Source of the DNA: Arcanobacterium buesumense
Lineage (GTDB): Bacteria > Actinomycetota > Actinomycetes > Actinomycetales > Actinomycetaceae
Direction of reading: 5' to 3'
Length of the DNA stretch: 64,000 nucleotides
Assembly: GCF_012563545.1 (NCBI RefSeq)
Contig: NZ_CP050804.1
Location: 372,001-436,000 of the forward strand
The position numbers and the translations under genes were made by a program. The notes beneath the pieces were generated by a model. It was not told the origin of the DNA, did no database searches, and saw only the letters and a program-made list of their open reading frames with translations. Position 1 is the first letter of the stretch, and each line of letters starts with the position of its first letter. Below, in pieces: positions 26,302 to 37,134 of this stretch.

Positions 26302-27927
26302 ATGGCTGAAGTAACAATCCAGCCCGACGACATCCGATCAGCGCTGGATAACTTTGTTAGCTCATATGAGCCAACAAAAGTGAGCAGCGAAGAAGTCGGA
26401 CATGTCACCCTCAGCGCAGACGGCATTGCCCGCGTTGAAGGACTGCCGGGTACAATGGCAAATGAGCTCCTCAAATTTGAAGACGGCACACTAGGTTTGG
26501 CGATGAACCTTGAAGAGCGTGAAATCGGCGTCGTCGTTCTTGGTGACTTCTCCCATATTGATGAAGGCATGGAAGTGCGCCGTACCAGAGAAGTTCTCTC
26601 TGTTCCGGTAGGCGATGGTTATCTTGGCCGAGTTGTTGACCCGTTGGGCAAACCAATTGATGGTCTGGGTGAAATTAGCGGAATTGATACTCGCCGTGCA
26701 CTCGAACTCCAAGCTCCAGGCGTTATGGCACGTAAATCAGTCCACGAGCCACTACAAACTGGTATTAAAGCAATCGATGCCATGATCCCAATTGGGCGTG
26801 GCCAGCGTCAGCTTATTATTGGGGACCGCAAAACAGGTAAGACAGCACTTGCTGTGGACACTATTTTGAATCAGAAGGCTAACTGGGAAACTGGTGATCC
26901 ACAGAAACAAGTACGTTGTATTTACGTTGCTGTCGGTCAAAAGGGATCAACCATCGCAGAAGTTCGCGCAACGCTCGAGCGTAACGGAGCGCTGGAATAC
27001 ACAACCATTGTGGCTTCCCCGGCATCAGATCCAGCTGGCTTTAAATACCTCGCTCCATATACCGGTTCGGCTATTGGTCAGCACTGGATGTACGACGGAA
27101 AGCACGTGCTCATCGTCTTCGACGACTTGTCTAAGCAAGCCGAAGCATACCGATCTGTATCGCTACTATTACGCCGTCCACCGGGGCGCGAAGCTTACCC
27201 AGGCGACGTCTTCTACTTACACTCACGGCTACTCGAACGTTGTGCGAAGCTATCCGATGAACTCGGTGGCGGCTCAATGACTGGTTTGCCGATTATTGAG
27301 ACTAAGGCGAATGACGTTTCCGCGTATATTCCAACAAACGTTATTTCCATTACTGATGGCCAAATCTTCTTGCAGTCTGATTTGTTTAACGCAAATCAGC
27401 GTCCAGCAGTCGATGTTGGTATTTCAGTTTCCCGCGTCGGTGGTGACGCCCAAACGAAAGCAATGAAGAAAGTTGCTGGAACACTAAAGATCACTCTCGC
27501 GCAGTATCGCGCACAGGCAGCATTCGCTATGTTTGCTTCTGATCTTGATGCCACCACACGACAGCAACTTACCCGCGGTGAGAGACTCATGGCACTGCTC
27601 AAGCAACCACAGTACACGCCGTATGCAGTAGAGGATCAGATTGCTTCGGTTTGGGCTGGCACGCACGGTTATCTTGATGATATCGATGTTGCTGACGTGG
27701 CTAAGTTTGAAGCTGGATTGATTCGTCACCTACATACCAACACAAACGTTTTGGCAGATATTGTTGCTACCGGCAAGCTTGAAACAGAAACTGAAGATGC
27801 CTTGCGGGCAGCGGTTGAAGAGTTCCGTGCCGGATTTGTAGCCAATAACGAGACGATTGATCCAACTGATGATGAGCCAGAGGCAATTAAGTCTCAAGAG
27901 CAGATCGTTCGTCCGAAGCGAGGCTGA
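26302..27927 (+). CDS. atpA: F-type ATP synthase subunit alpha
   Basis: 541 residues. Walker A is [10 protein letters not shown], preceded by the conserved [34 protein letters not shown] and [20 protein letters not shown] are family signatures, and [10 protein letters not shown] carries the arginine finger. It is the non-catalytic nucleotide-binding subunit of F1. Its stop shares a base with the atpG start. Confidence 0.97.
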   Translation: MAEVTIQPDDIRSALDNFVSSYEPTKVSSEEVGHVTLSADGIARVEGLPGTMANELLKFEDGTLGLAMNLEEREIGVVVLGDFSHIDEGMEVRRTREVLSVPVGDGYLGRVVDPLGKPIDGLGEISGIDTRRALELQAPGVMARKSVHEPLQTGIKAIDAMIPIGRGQRQLIIGDRKTGKTALAVDTILNQKANWETGDPQKQVRCIYVAVGQKGSTIAEVRATLERNGALEYTTIVASPASDPAGFKYLAPYTGSAIGQHWMYDGKHVLIVFDDLSKQAEAYRSVSLLLRRPPGREAYPGDVFYLHSRLLERCAKLSDELGGGSMTGLPIIETKANDVSAYIPTNVISITDGQIFLQSDLFNANQRPAVDVGISVSRVGGDAQTKAMKKVAGTLKITLAQYRAQAAFAMFASDLDATTRQQLTRGERLMALLKQPQYTPYAVEDQIASVWAGTHGYLDDIDVADVAKFEAGLIRHLHTNTNVLADIVATGKLETETEDALRAAVEEFRAGFVANNETIDPTDDEPEAIKSQEQIVRPKRG

Positions 27928-28823
27928 TGATGGCAGGCGCACAACGGATTTATAAACAAAAGATCCGAGCAACGAAAACGCTCGAAAAAGTCTTCCGCGC
28001 GATGGAGCTCATTGCGGCTTCACGTATTGGCAAGGCTCGTGATCGTGCGCTTGGGCAAGATCCGTACACGCAAGCACTTACTCGATCAATCGCAACAGTG
28101 GCTGCACATGCTCATGAAGATCATCCATTGATCAAAGAGCGAACGGACACCAATCGCGTTATCGTTTTTATCGTTACCTCTGATCGCGGTATGGCTGGAG
28201 CTTATTCGTCGTCAATTTTGCGCGAATCTGAGCGGCTTATCGCTCAACTCAAAGAAGACGGAAAAGACCCGGTGCTTTACGTTTCTGGACGGCGCGGAGC
28301 TTCCTATTTTAGGTTCCGTGATATACCGGTAGAACACTCATGGACCGGAGAATCAGACAAACCTTCTGACGAGACGTCGTTCGAGATTGCCAGGGAATTC
28401 CTTTCCCGGTTCCTTGCTGATGCTGATGAAGGCGGGGTATCTGAGCTCTACATGATCTACACGCAATTTGTCTCTATGGTGACCCAAACAGTTGAAGTTC
28501 GGCGGATGCTCCCGTTGCAAATTGTTGACGGCGATTCCTCCATTGATACAGATAGTGAACCGCTATATGAGTTCGAGCCGTCTGGCCAAAAGGTTTTCGA
28601 TGAGTTGTTGCCGATGTATGTTAGCCAGCGAATCCACTCGGTTATGCTGATGTCGGCTGCCTCAGAATTGGCTGCCCGGCAACAAGCGATGCATTCTGCA
28701 ACGGAGAATGCGGGCGATCTTATCGAGTCCTACACCCGTCTTGCCAATAATGCACGGCAGGCGGAAATCACCACGGAAATTACAGAAATCATCTCGGGCG
28801 CAGACAGCCTGGGTAAAAGCTAA
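27927..28823 (+). CDS. atpG: F-type ATP synthase subunit gamma
   Basis: 298 residues, starting at ATG 27927 or 27930. The N-terminal shaft helix (MAGAQRIYKQKIRATKTLEKVFRAMELIAAS) and the C-terminal SELAARQQAMHSATENAGDLI helix form the rotor coiled coil. The central TSDRGMAGAYSS segment is conserved. It transmits rotation from the c-ring to the catalytic sites. The 36-bp gap to atpD contains its ribosome site (AAGGAATAAC). Confidence 0.95.
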   Translation: MMAGAQRIYKQKIRATKTLEKVFRAMELIAASRIGKARDRALGQDPYTQALTRSIATVAAHAHEDHPLIKERTDTNRVIVFIVTSDRGMAGAYSSSILRESERLIAQLKEDGKDPVLYVSGRRGASYFRFRDIPVEHSWTGESDKPSDETSFEIAREFLSRFLADADEGGVSELYMIYTQFVSMVTQTVEVRRMLPLQIVDGDSSIDTDSEPLYEFEPSGQKVFDELLPMYVSQRIHSVMLMSAASELAARQQAMHSATENAGDLIESYTRLANNARQAEITTEITEIISGADSLGKS

Positions 28824-28850
28824 ATGTCCCTTCTGCTTGGGACACAGTAA

Positions 28851-30319
<1,469 letters not shown>

Positions 30320-30320
<1 letters not shown>

Positions 30321-30571
30321 TGAAGCTGGAAATTGTTGCTCGTTCCGGAGTTCTGTATTCGGGTGACGTCACCGAGATAGTTGTGCCAGCTTACGACGGC
30401 GAGTTGGGTATTCTTCCTGGTCGCGCACCTGTTTTGTCAGTTGTTATGCCGGGTAAAGTTCGGTTTGTTACTGTTGATGGCCAATCGCAAGAGATTTGGG
30501 TTGGTAAGGGATTTTTGACAGTGGATCATGACGACGTCATGGTTGTTGTAGAAAATTACGAAGGACAGTAA
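30320..30571 (+). CDS. atpC: F-type ATP synthase subunit epsilon, short form
   Basis: 83 residues. It covers only the N-terminal beta-sandwich (MKLEIVARSGVLYSGDVTEIVVPAYDGELGILPGRAPVLSV in outline) and ends at about the point where the C-terminal two-helix domain of longer epsilon subunits would begin. No frame continues that domain downstream; the DUF2550 gene starts two bases later. The missing helices normally give auto-inhibition of ATP hydrolysis, so that control should be absent. Short epsilon proteins are known in other actinobacteria. Confidence 0.92.
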
Positions 30572-30573
30572 CG

Positions 30574-30981
30574 GTGATACCGGGGTTTCTATGGTGGTCA
30601 CTTGTTATTGTGGCCAGCGTTATTATCGTTGTCGGGATATATGCCCTTATCAGATTGCGTATTCTGTTTTCCCGCAGTGGCTCCTTCCACGTAGCCCTGC
30701 GGGAACCAGGGCAAGATCGCTGGCAAACCGGAGTGGCGGTATTTAAACCCTTTGAGCTTGCTTGGTATTCGACTCGTTCGTTACGTCCAGGTCCCAATGT
30801 CGTATGGCGACGAGGAGAGCTCGATTTTGCTGTCGAGCCGGCGTCAGGTGACGAAATACAGGTAGTTCGTATTACTCGCGCTCAGCGCACGTGGACGTTA
30901 GCGACGACGCCGTCAGCAGTTTCTGGTATAGTATCGTGGATTGATTCTGCTCCTCCGGTAGAAGAACCAGAACTGTTTTAA
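30574..30981 (+). CDS. DUF2550 membrane-anchored protein
   Basis: 135 residues from GTG 30574, two bases after atpC. One N-terminal membrane helix (LWWSLVIVASVIIVVGIYAL) precedes a soluble domain with conserved Trp/Arg positions (RWQTGVAVFKPFELAWYSTRSLRPGP, VWRRGELDF). DUF2550 genes sit directly after the atp operon and before nucS in many actinobacteria. Function is unknown; position suggests co-expression with ATP synthase. Confidence 0.85.
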   Translation: MIPGFLWWSLVIVASVIIVVGIYALIRLRILFSRSGSFHVALREPGQDRWQTGVAVFKPFELAWYSTRSLRPGPNVVWRRGELDFAVEPASGDEIQVVRITRAQRTWTLATTPSAVSGIVSWIDSAPPVEEPELF

Positions 30982-31016
30982 CGTGTTTTCTAAGGAAAAG
31001 TTAGTGGTAAAAGTCT

Positions 31017-31712
31017 ATGCGTATTGTCATTGCTCGTTGTAGTGTGGATTATTCTGGCCGACTTGATGCACATTTAGAACCTGCTACTCGGGTACTTATG
31101 ATAAAGCAGGACGGTTCGGTGTTGGTTCATTCCGATGGGGGCTCGTATAAGCCTTTGAATTGGATGTCCCCACCGGCAACATTGACGCAGGTCGATGTTG
31201 CGCAGGCTGATCGTGCCGCTGGTGTACAAGAAACGTGGTCGATTGAGCACAACAAAACCAATGATGTGTTGCGTATTAACATTTATGAAATTTTTGACGA
31301 TATTTCTCATGATTTAGGTACGGAACCGGGACTGGTAAAAGACGGTGTGGAAGCACATTTGCAAAAGCTACTAGCTGAGCAAGTCGATGTTCTTGGGGAT
31401 AATCTTGAGTTGGTCCGTCGGGAGTACCCGACTGCGATTGGTCCAGTGGATTTGATGCTTTTGGATATGGACGGCGGACATGTTGCGGTTGAAGTTAAAC
31501 GACGCGGTGAAATTGATGGCGTTGAACAGTTGACCCGGTATCTTGAGCTCCTTGGGCGTGATTCGACGTTGCAGCCGGTGCGTGGTATTTTTGCCGCTCA
31601 AGAGATTAAGCCGCAGGCCCGAGTGTTGGCGGAAGATCGCGGTATCGAATGTGTCATTTTAGATTATGATGCGATGCGCGGGGTTGACCATCCTGAAGAT
31701 CGGCTGTTCTAA
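31017..31712 (+). CDS. nucS: Mismatch-specific endonuclease NucS/EndoMS
   Basis: 231 residues. The N-terminal DNA-binding domain ([44 protein letters not shown]) is followed by a RecB-like nuclease domain with the D-x(n)-E-x-K catalytic set in [21 protein letters not shown], and [15 protein letters not shown]. In actinobacteria lacking MutS/MutL it starts non-canonical mismatch repair by cutting both strands at G/T, G/G or T/T mismatches, usually guided by the beta clamp. The downstream gene overlaps as TAATG. Confidence 0.95.
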   Translation: MRIVIARCSVDYSGRLDAHLEPATRVLMIKQDGSVLVHSDGGSYKPLNWMSPPATLTQVDVAQADRAAGVQETWSIEHNKTNDVLRINIYEIFDDISHDLGTEPGLVKDGVEAHLQKLLAEQVDVLGDNLELVRREYPTAIGPVDLMLLDMDGGHVAVEVKRRGEIDGVEQLTRYLELLGRDSTLQPVRGIFAAQEIKPQARVLAEDRGIECVILDYDAMRGVDHPEDRLF

Positions 31713-31999
31713 TGCGCCGGTCGAAGAAATATTCTCGCCCAGTGCGGGAGATTAATTCGTATGCGCTGATGGGTTATACCCGGATTGAGCATGGCCGTGA
31801 TGGGCGAGAGTTTAAAGTGCATCATATTAATTCGGCTGCCAAAGAGTATGTTTGCCCAGGGTGCTATGGCACGATTCGGGTGGGGGAAGCCCATGAAGTT
31901 GCATGGACTGAAGATCATATTTTAGGGCGCGAGTTTGGCCAGCAAGATCGACGCCATTGGCATACCGGTTGTTGGAATGCTCGAGGACGCCGGCGATAA
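31712..31999 (+). CDS. Small zinc-ribbon-like protein coupled to nucS
   Basis: 95 residues, starting at ATG 31712 which overlaps the nucS stop. It is strongly basic at both ends. Putative metal ligands are Cys48 and Cys51 (CPGC) with His82, His84 and Cys87 (HWHTGC), a treble-clef or zinc-ribbon spacing. Similar small proteins follow nucS in other actinobacteria and are often labelled ATP/GTP-binding, with no P-loop visible here. Coupled translation with nucS suggests a DNA- or nuclease-related role, but this is inference. Confidence 0.65.
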   Translation: MRRSKKYSRPVREINSYALMGYTRIEHGRDGREFKVHHINSAAKEYVCPGCYGTIRVGEAHEVAWTEDHILGREFGQQDRRHWHTGCWNARGRRR

Positions 32000-32064
32000 T
32001 AGTATTTTCAGCCAATTGATAACAACTAGTTAAATATGTGGATGGTCAGTGCTACGGTTTAAGC

Positions 32065-32853
32065 ATGACTACATTATCTTATCGCCGTACTGGCGTAGTT
32101 TCGGATTGTCCGTTAGTGTTGCTACACGCTTTGCCTCTTGATTCGTCAATGTGGAATCAAGTTCGGGATTTTCTCGGTTCTATAGATTTGATAACGGTTG
32201 ACGCACCTGGCTTTGGTGATTCTGTCTCTGGCAGTGAACTGGCGGCTGGTGAGCCCTCTACTGATGTCTATGTTCGTGCGTTGAAAGAAACTCTTGATCA
32301 GCTAGGTGTCTCGCGTATTTTGCTTGGCGGGTTATCGATGGGTGGCTCTGTTGCTGCTGATTTCGTGGCTGCCTATCCGCAGATGATTGCCGGATTGGCG
32401 CTGATGGATACCGGCATTGGAGCTGATAGTGCGCAACGCCAGGAATTCCGTCGTCATATGGCAGACTTGGCTGAGCAGGGCCGGGCTTTTGAAATCTTGG
32501 CACAGTGGAAAGATTCGATGACGGGCTCGCAGGTAACCGAACAGGTTCAAGAGTCTTTACTTGCTCGATTCAAAGCAGCACCGGGGGATGGTTTGGCGTG
32601 GATTCAGCGGGCGTTAGCTCATCGGGAAGATCGTAGTGATGTTCTTGAGCTTGTTGATGGCCCAGTTTATTTGATTCGTGGTAGTGATGATCCAACTGCG
32701 TCGCTTGAATACTTTATGAATTTGGCTCTGAAAGCAAAGAAACCCCGCATCATCGAGATCGAGGGTGCGGGGCACTTTACGGCAGATGAAAAACCCGAAG
32801 AACTAGCTCAGGCATTGGCTGAGTTTGTGTCTCGTGCGGGCGTGTCAGCTTAG
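32065..32853 (+). CDS. Alpha/beta-hydrolase fold protein
   Basis: 262 residues from ATG 32065; the open frame begins at 32038 but the alignment to family starts (TTLSYRRTG) favours 32065. Features are an oxyanion region LLHALPLDSSMW, nucleophile elbow GGLSMGGSVA, an acidic residue in VYLIRGSDDPTA and the catalytic His in IEGAGHFTADEKPE. The cytoplasmic esterase/lipase-type substrate is unknown. The stop codon overlaps the stop of the convergent coiled-coil gene. Confidence 0.8.
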   Translation: MTTLSYRRTGVVSDCPLVLLHALPLDSSMWNQVRDFLGSIDLITVDAPGFGDSVSGSELAAGEPSTDVYVRALKETLDQLGVSRILLGGLSMGGSVAADFVAAYPQMIAGLALMDTGIGADSAQRQEFRRHMADLAEQGRAFEILAQWKDSMTGSQVTEQVQESLLARFKAAPGDGLAWIQRALAHREDRSDVLELVDGPVYLIRGSDDPTASLEYFMNLALKAKKPRIIEIEGAGHFTADEKPEELAQALAEFVSRAGVSA

Positions 32854-34010
32854 TTTTCGGAGTCAGAATTCTTGTCACTGGCCGAGTTGATGACCTCGTT
32901 GAGAGCGAGGGATCGCTCGGATCCAGTGAGGATTGCACGCATATCTTCAACGTAAGAGGATAGGGACTCACGCTGTTCTTTGAGCGCGTTGATTTCTTCG
33001 GTTGCGGAACTAATCTTGCGGTTGGCATCTTCGTGAGCGTGAGCGATGATTTGCTCAGCTTGTGTGCGAGCGTCAGCGAGAATCGTTGTAGCTTCACTGC
33101 GTGCGCTGTTGAGTAGTTCCGCGGCCTCGTTTTGCGAGGTGGAGGTCAGTTCAGAGGCACGTTGAGTTGCTTGAATGAGACGTTCTTCGGCGCTGCGGGC
33201 ATCGGCTTCGGCTTTGCTGACCATCTGGTTTGCTTGCTCGGTCAGGCGCTCATTTTCGGCTGCCAATTCTTTTGCAGCGGTTTCTCGACTTTGCGCGATC
33301 GTCCGATCCGCGGTGGCCTTAGCCTCGGTTATATCCTGGTCACAAGCTGCTTTGGCCTGGGCGATATAGGTTTCTGTTTCGGCGCGTAGCGTGGCAAGCT
33401 CAGTTTCGGTCGTTGCTCTCAGTTCGGCAGCATCGGCTTGGGCAGTGGCACGCATCTGAGCGGCATCGTGTTCGGCTGCTGAGCGCATTGCGGATGTTTC
33501 TGCTTGTGTTTGGGTGCGCAGACGAGTTGCTTCACGTTCTGCAGAAGAGACGATTTCTTCGCTGGTTTGCCGTGAAATAGTGGAGATTGATTCAGCTTCG
33601 GCGCGGGCCTGTTCGATGTGCGTACTAGCGTCAGTGCGTGCTTGAGCAAGTGTTTTTTGGCTGTCTGCTTGCGCTGCTCGCCGTAGTTGATCTGCGCGTT
33701 CTTGTGCCGTTTCGACGATGCTGGAAGCCTCTTGGCGGGCACGAGTCATGAGATCAAGAGCCTGTTCTTCGGTTGATTTTAAGAGACGTTCGACGCGGGT
33801 ACCGAGACCAGAGTAGGACGGACGATCGTTTTCTTTGAGGGCGGATTGCGCTTGAGCTAATTGCGCTGAAAGCTTAAGAACTTCTTCATCTAACTGAGCT
33901 ACTTGAGCTCGAGTGGTAGAAAGGTGTGATTCTAAGCTAGTTATCTGCTCCTCGACTTGTGCGCGATCATAGCCACGCATGACGACTGGGAATAGAGGTT
34001 CCTCTGCCAT
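32850..34010 (-). CDS. Long coiled-coil protein with DivIVA-like N-terminus (FilP/Scy-like)
   Basis: 386 residues from ATG 34010, which has GGAGG eight bases upstream. The N-terminus FPVVMRGYDRAQVEEQITSLE is DivIVA-like. The rest is almost uninterrupted Ala/Glu/Arg-rich coiled coil with recurring ERAD/AQAEA/SAEREA units. Proteins of this type near nucS and the atp operon in Streptomyces (FilP, Scy) organise polar growth and cytoskeletal filaments. A structural role at the cell pole or septum is inferred from architecture and synteny. The low-complexity composition makes exact orthology uncertain. Confidence 0.75.
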   Translation of the reverse strand: MAEEPLFPVVMRGYDRAQVEEQITSLESHLSTTRAQVAQLDEEVLKLSAQLAQAQSALKENDRPSYSGLGTRVERLLKSTEEQALDLMTRARQEASSIVETAQERADQLRRAAQADSQKTLAQARTDASTHIEQARAEAESISTISRQTSEEIVSSAEREATRLRTQTQAETSAMRSAAEHDAAQMRATAQADAAELRATTETELATLRAETETYIAQAKAACDQDITEAKATADRTIAQSRETAAKELAAENERLTEQANQMVSKAEADARSAEERLIQATQRASELTSTSQNEAAELLNSARSEATTILADARTQAEQIIAHAHEDANRKISSATEEINALKEQRESLSSYVEDMRAILTGSERSLALNEVINSASDKNSDSEN

Positions 34011-34154
34011 GTCACATTCCTCCATATACTAGGTGTTGTAGCTTAAGCCTACCTTCCGGAGGTCACTTAACTCACATTAGAGTGTCGGAGACCTCCGAAT
34101 AAGGTATCGTTATTTAATCGTTACATATTGTGTGTAGCCGAGGAAAGCGGAACA

Positions 34155-35192
34155 ATGAAGCGAATTCTTGGGATTATCGCCCTGATAGCCGGGGTTGCAA
34201 TCGTAGTAGGTACATTCGTCATTTCAGTGGCGCAGCAGAAAGAGACGAATGTCAAACTTTCTGCACCTGCGCAATCAGCAGTTTTTACGACCACTGCGTC
34301 TGGAGTGCTAACACTTGTCAATAGTGACGTCGTCGTCACGTTGCAATCGCCGGGAAACGATGTTCAATGGGCATTAGGAACCCCAGGCGATGTGGAAGCG
34401 TTTGTTGGCCAAGCTCCAGTACAAAATATTGTTGGTCTTAAATCTTGGCAAGCCCTTGAAATCACCTCATCTGACGGAACACCCGAAGGTAGTGATGAGG
34501 TAGCTCAGGCAGTGACGGGAGAAACATTTGGTCTTCTCGGCTCTGATATGTGGGCAGACGAAGGCCATGAGATGAATACTGTGAGCGTCGAATTAGATGC
34601 AAAGACCATTGATGACAAAGTCTTAATTGCGACGACTTCCCAAGGGCAATCTCCAGAAGTAACTTTGCAATGGGTGCGCACTCGTGACACTAGCAATCCG
34701 GTGGTTTTCTACGTTATAGGTATTCTACTAGCCCTAATTGGCACGTTCCTATTGCTGAATTGGTATCAGGAACAATTGGCTCTGCGCTCTATGACACACA
34801 AGCCTTCGGTCAAGTTACGCTCTCGTGGACACCATCAGCCTACTACTGAGCTGATCGCTTTCGACAGCGACCTCGCCGCCCCGACAACTGAGCGAGAGAT
34901 ACAACGTGTCCATACCGCGGCAGGTCTGGGTGCTACAGTTTTGCCCGGCTCGGCTCGTAGTGCAGAATTCCGAGACCGGCCACTAGATCCGCAAGATCGT
35001 ATCGTATTACGGCATGCAGGTGAAACTGAGGATTCTCTTGCTGAAGAAAGCACAGATTCGCCAGAATCTCGCACATATACTTCGGAGCACAACACTACTT
35101 CCACTCAAGCCAGTAACTCTGATAAAGATTGGCGCTCGCTATGGAACTTCTCCTGGGGCCCAGCGCAGAAAGAAGAAGGTAAACATGCGTAA
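34155..35192 (+). CDS. Two-helix membrane protein of unknown function
   Basis: 345 residues from ATG 34155 with GAGGAAAG upstream. An N-terminal helix (ILGIIALIAGVAIVVGTFVI) and a second near residue 190-210 (VVFYVIGILLALIGTFLLL) flank an external beta-rich region of about 160 residues. A polar 130-residue cytoplasmic tail rich in Ser/Thr/Arg follows. No family motif is recognised. It overlaps the lipoprotein gene by 8 bp, so the two are translated together and probably act in one envelope complex. Confidence 0.7.
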   Translation: MKRILGIIALIAGVAIVVGTFVISVAQQKETNVKLSAPAQSAVFTTTASGVLTLVNSDVVVTLQSPGNDVQWALGTPGDVEAFVGQAPVQNIVGLKSWQALEITSSDGTPEGSDEVAQAVTGETFGLLGSDMWADEGHEMNTVSVELDAKTIDDKVLIATTSQGQSPEVTLQWVRTRDTSNPVVFYVIGILLALIGTFLLLNWYQEQLALRSMTHKPSVKLRSRGHHQPTTELIAFDSDLAAPTTEREIQRVHTAAGLGATVLPGSARSAEFRDRPLDPQDRIVLRHAGETEDSLAEESTDSPESRTYTSEHNTTSTQASNSDKDWRSLWNFSWGPAQKEEGKHA

Positions 35193-36192
35193 AACACGTC
35201 TGACTATTGCTCTTATCGCTGTTAGTACAGCTGCGCTGGCAGGTTGCGCCCAAGACAATGCCTTGCCAGAACCGCAACCAGTGACCAAGACCGCTAATAT
35301 CCTCCCAGCTGACAAATATGAGGAGATAGCTCAACAGGTAACAGATCTTCTTAGCCAGGCAGATGAGAACCATGATATTGGTGCCTTTGGTGACCGTATC
35401 GCCGGTCCGCTCAAGGCTCAGCGCGAAGCTGAATACAATCTCGCTAAAATCACTGAAACGACCGTTCCCACATCGATTGCATTAGATCCCAAAGAAGCCA
35501 CAATGGCATCTGGAACAGCGTTTCCACGTACGCTTATGGCCGTTGACGTCAGTAAAACTCCGCGTGGCATCGGCACAATCGCTGTATGGCAGCAAGCTAG
35601 TGCCCGGCAGAATTATCAACTGTGGGCCGCAATCGACATGTTTCCGTCTCCGCCCAAAATCGAAATAGTTAATACTCAAAATAGTAAAGAAGGGTATTTG
35701 GAGAACGATCCAAGCCAGTATGCAGTTGATCCTGCAACCGTACTAGATGCGTATGCCGCCTATGCAACATCGCGTGAGATGGGTGATGTTGCCTTCAACG
35801 AAAACGATCCGCTTTTTACCCAAACCGCAAAACAAGCAAGTGACTTGAACCAAGCATTAAACCAGTTAGGCGAAGCAAAATTAGCTTTTTCGGTGCCTAA
35901 CCAAGATATTCGTGCGGTTTCCACAAAGGATGGTGGGCTGATCGTCGTCGGTGAAGTTCGTTATGATATGACCGTCACCCGTACAAAGGATGGTGCAACC
36001 TTAAAACTTGGTTCACTTATCGGTGCCCTAGGTGAAGGTAAAAAAGACGGAATCGTCGTCGTCGATAACCCAGTTGATGCACAGTACTCCACAACAGTAG
36101 CCTTCTATGTTCCGCCTAAAGGTTCCACAGAGCCGGTCCACGTTATCGGTGCTTCAGTGCCCGCCTTGTTAAGCGTTACGAAAGCAGGATGA
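35185..36192 (+). CDS. Lipoprotein of unknown function
   Basis: 335 residues from ATG 35185, overlapping the previous gene. Signal peptide MRKTRLTIALIAVSTAALAG ends in a lipobox (LAGC, lipidated Cys21). The mature part is hydrophilic, with no recognised domain; Asn/Gln/Asp-rich stretches and a repeated VTRTKDGATLKLGS-like beta pattern are seen. It overlaps the downstream thioredoxin-TPR gene by 4 bp. Membrane protein, lipoprotein and periplasm-like partner genes in series suggest one envelope module. Confidence 0.72.
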   Translation: MRKTRLTIALIAVSTAALAGCAQDNALPEPQPVTKTANILPADKYEEIAQQVTDLLSQADENHDIGAFGDRIAGPLKAQREAEYNLAKITETTVPTSIALDPKEATMASGTAFPRTLMAVDVSKTPRGIGTIAVWQQASARQNYQLWAAIDMFPSPPKIEIVNTQNSKEGYLENDPSQYAVDPATVLDAYAAYATSREMGDVAFNENDPLFTQTAKQASDLNQALNQLGEAKLAFSVPNQDIRAVSTKDGGLIVVGEVRYDMTVTRTKDGATLKLGSLIGALGEGKKDGIVVVDNPVDAQYSTTVAFYVPPKGSTEPVHVIGASVPALLSVTKAG

Positions 36193-37130
36193 AAATGAGT
36201 ATGCCAGGTTTTGGGGGAGTCGTCGATCTTTCCACGTTAGCGCCAAAAACGCCGTCACCAGCTCAGCCTCAGCCGGAGACGTCGTCGTTAATCCCTGGTC
36301 CGTTCGTTCTAGACGTTACCGAAGCTAACCTCGAACAGACCTTACAAACCTCTATGAGCTTGCCAGTCATCTTCGTTTTTTCGGCACCAGAATCAGAACA
36401 CGCCACCACCCTGGTAACACAACTTACCGCGATTGTTGAAGGCTATCAGGGGCGTATTCAGCTTGCTGTGGTGGACGCAGCTGCGCAACGGGCAGTAGCA
36501 GGTGCCTTCGGGGTTAATGCTGTTCCTACGGCTATTGCGATGTTGCAGGGCCAACCGGTACCGCTATTCCAAGGTCTGCCAGATCAAGCATCGCTCAAAG
36601 CAACGATTGATAAGCTCCTTGAAGCAAGTAACCAATATGGACTAACTGGCCAGCTCGATGGGGATCCAAACGGGACTGCGCCAGAACCAGAAATTCCGCC
36701 ATTACACAAAGAAGGATTAGCGGCTTTAGAAGCTGGTGATCTGGCGGGTGCGCATAAGGCATACAGCACCGCGCTCAAAGAAAATCCTGCTGATGCTGAC
36801 GCCAAGGTAGCGCTTCATCAAGTTGAATTGTTACAGCGTGTGAAAGCTATCAACCCACAAGGATCAGCATTAGGTGCGCAAAGTATTCTTCACAGTGCTG
36901 CCAGTGCGCCGTTAACAGAGGTTGATATCCATCTGTCGGCAGCCGATTTAGAGCTGTCTTTTGGTGATGCTCCGGCAGCGTTTGCTCGACTACTAGAGGT
37001 TATTAAGGCCACGAGCGGATCGGAACGCGACCAAGCCCGTAGCCGACTTCTTGATTTGTTTGATGTGGTTGGCCAGCACTCGCAACTTGTCATTGACACC
37101 CGCAAAGCGCTGACCAACGCACTGTTCTAG
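36189..37130 (+). CDS. Thioredoxin-fold plus TPR protein without redox cysteines (CnoX/YbbN-like)
   Basis: 313 residues. Residues about 40-145 form a thioredoxin fold (FVLDVTEANLEQTLQTSMSL, VIFVFSAPESEHATTL, AFGVNAVPTAIAML with the cis-Pro loop). The CxxC position reads SAPESEH, so it cannot do dithiol exchange. Residues 175-310 contain TPR-like helical pairs (GLAALEAGDLAGAHKAYSTA). This is the architecture of YbbN/CnoX co-chaperones, some of which lack the cysteines in actinobacteria. A role as holdase or scaffold is inferred. It starts at ATG 36189 overlapping the lipoprotein stop. Confidence 0.8.
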   Translation: MKMSMPGFGGVVDLSTLAPKTPSPAQPQPETSSLIPGPFVLDVTEANLEQTLQTSMSLPVIFVFSAPESEHATTLVTQLTAIVEGYQGRIQLAVVDAAAQRAVAGAFGVNAVPTAIAMLQGQPVPLFQGLPDQASLKATIDKLLEASNQYGLTGQLDGDPNGTAPEPEIPPLHKEGLAALEAGDLAGAHKAYSTALKENPADADAKVALHQVELLQRVKAINPQGSALGAQSILHSAASAPLTEVDIHLSAADLELSFGDAPAAFARLLEVIKATSGSERDQARSRLLDLFDVVGQHSQLVIDTRKALTNALF

Positions 37131-37134
37131 TGAT

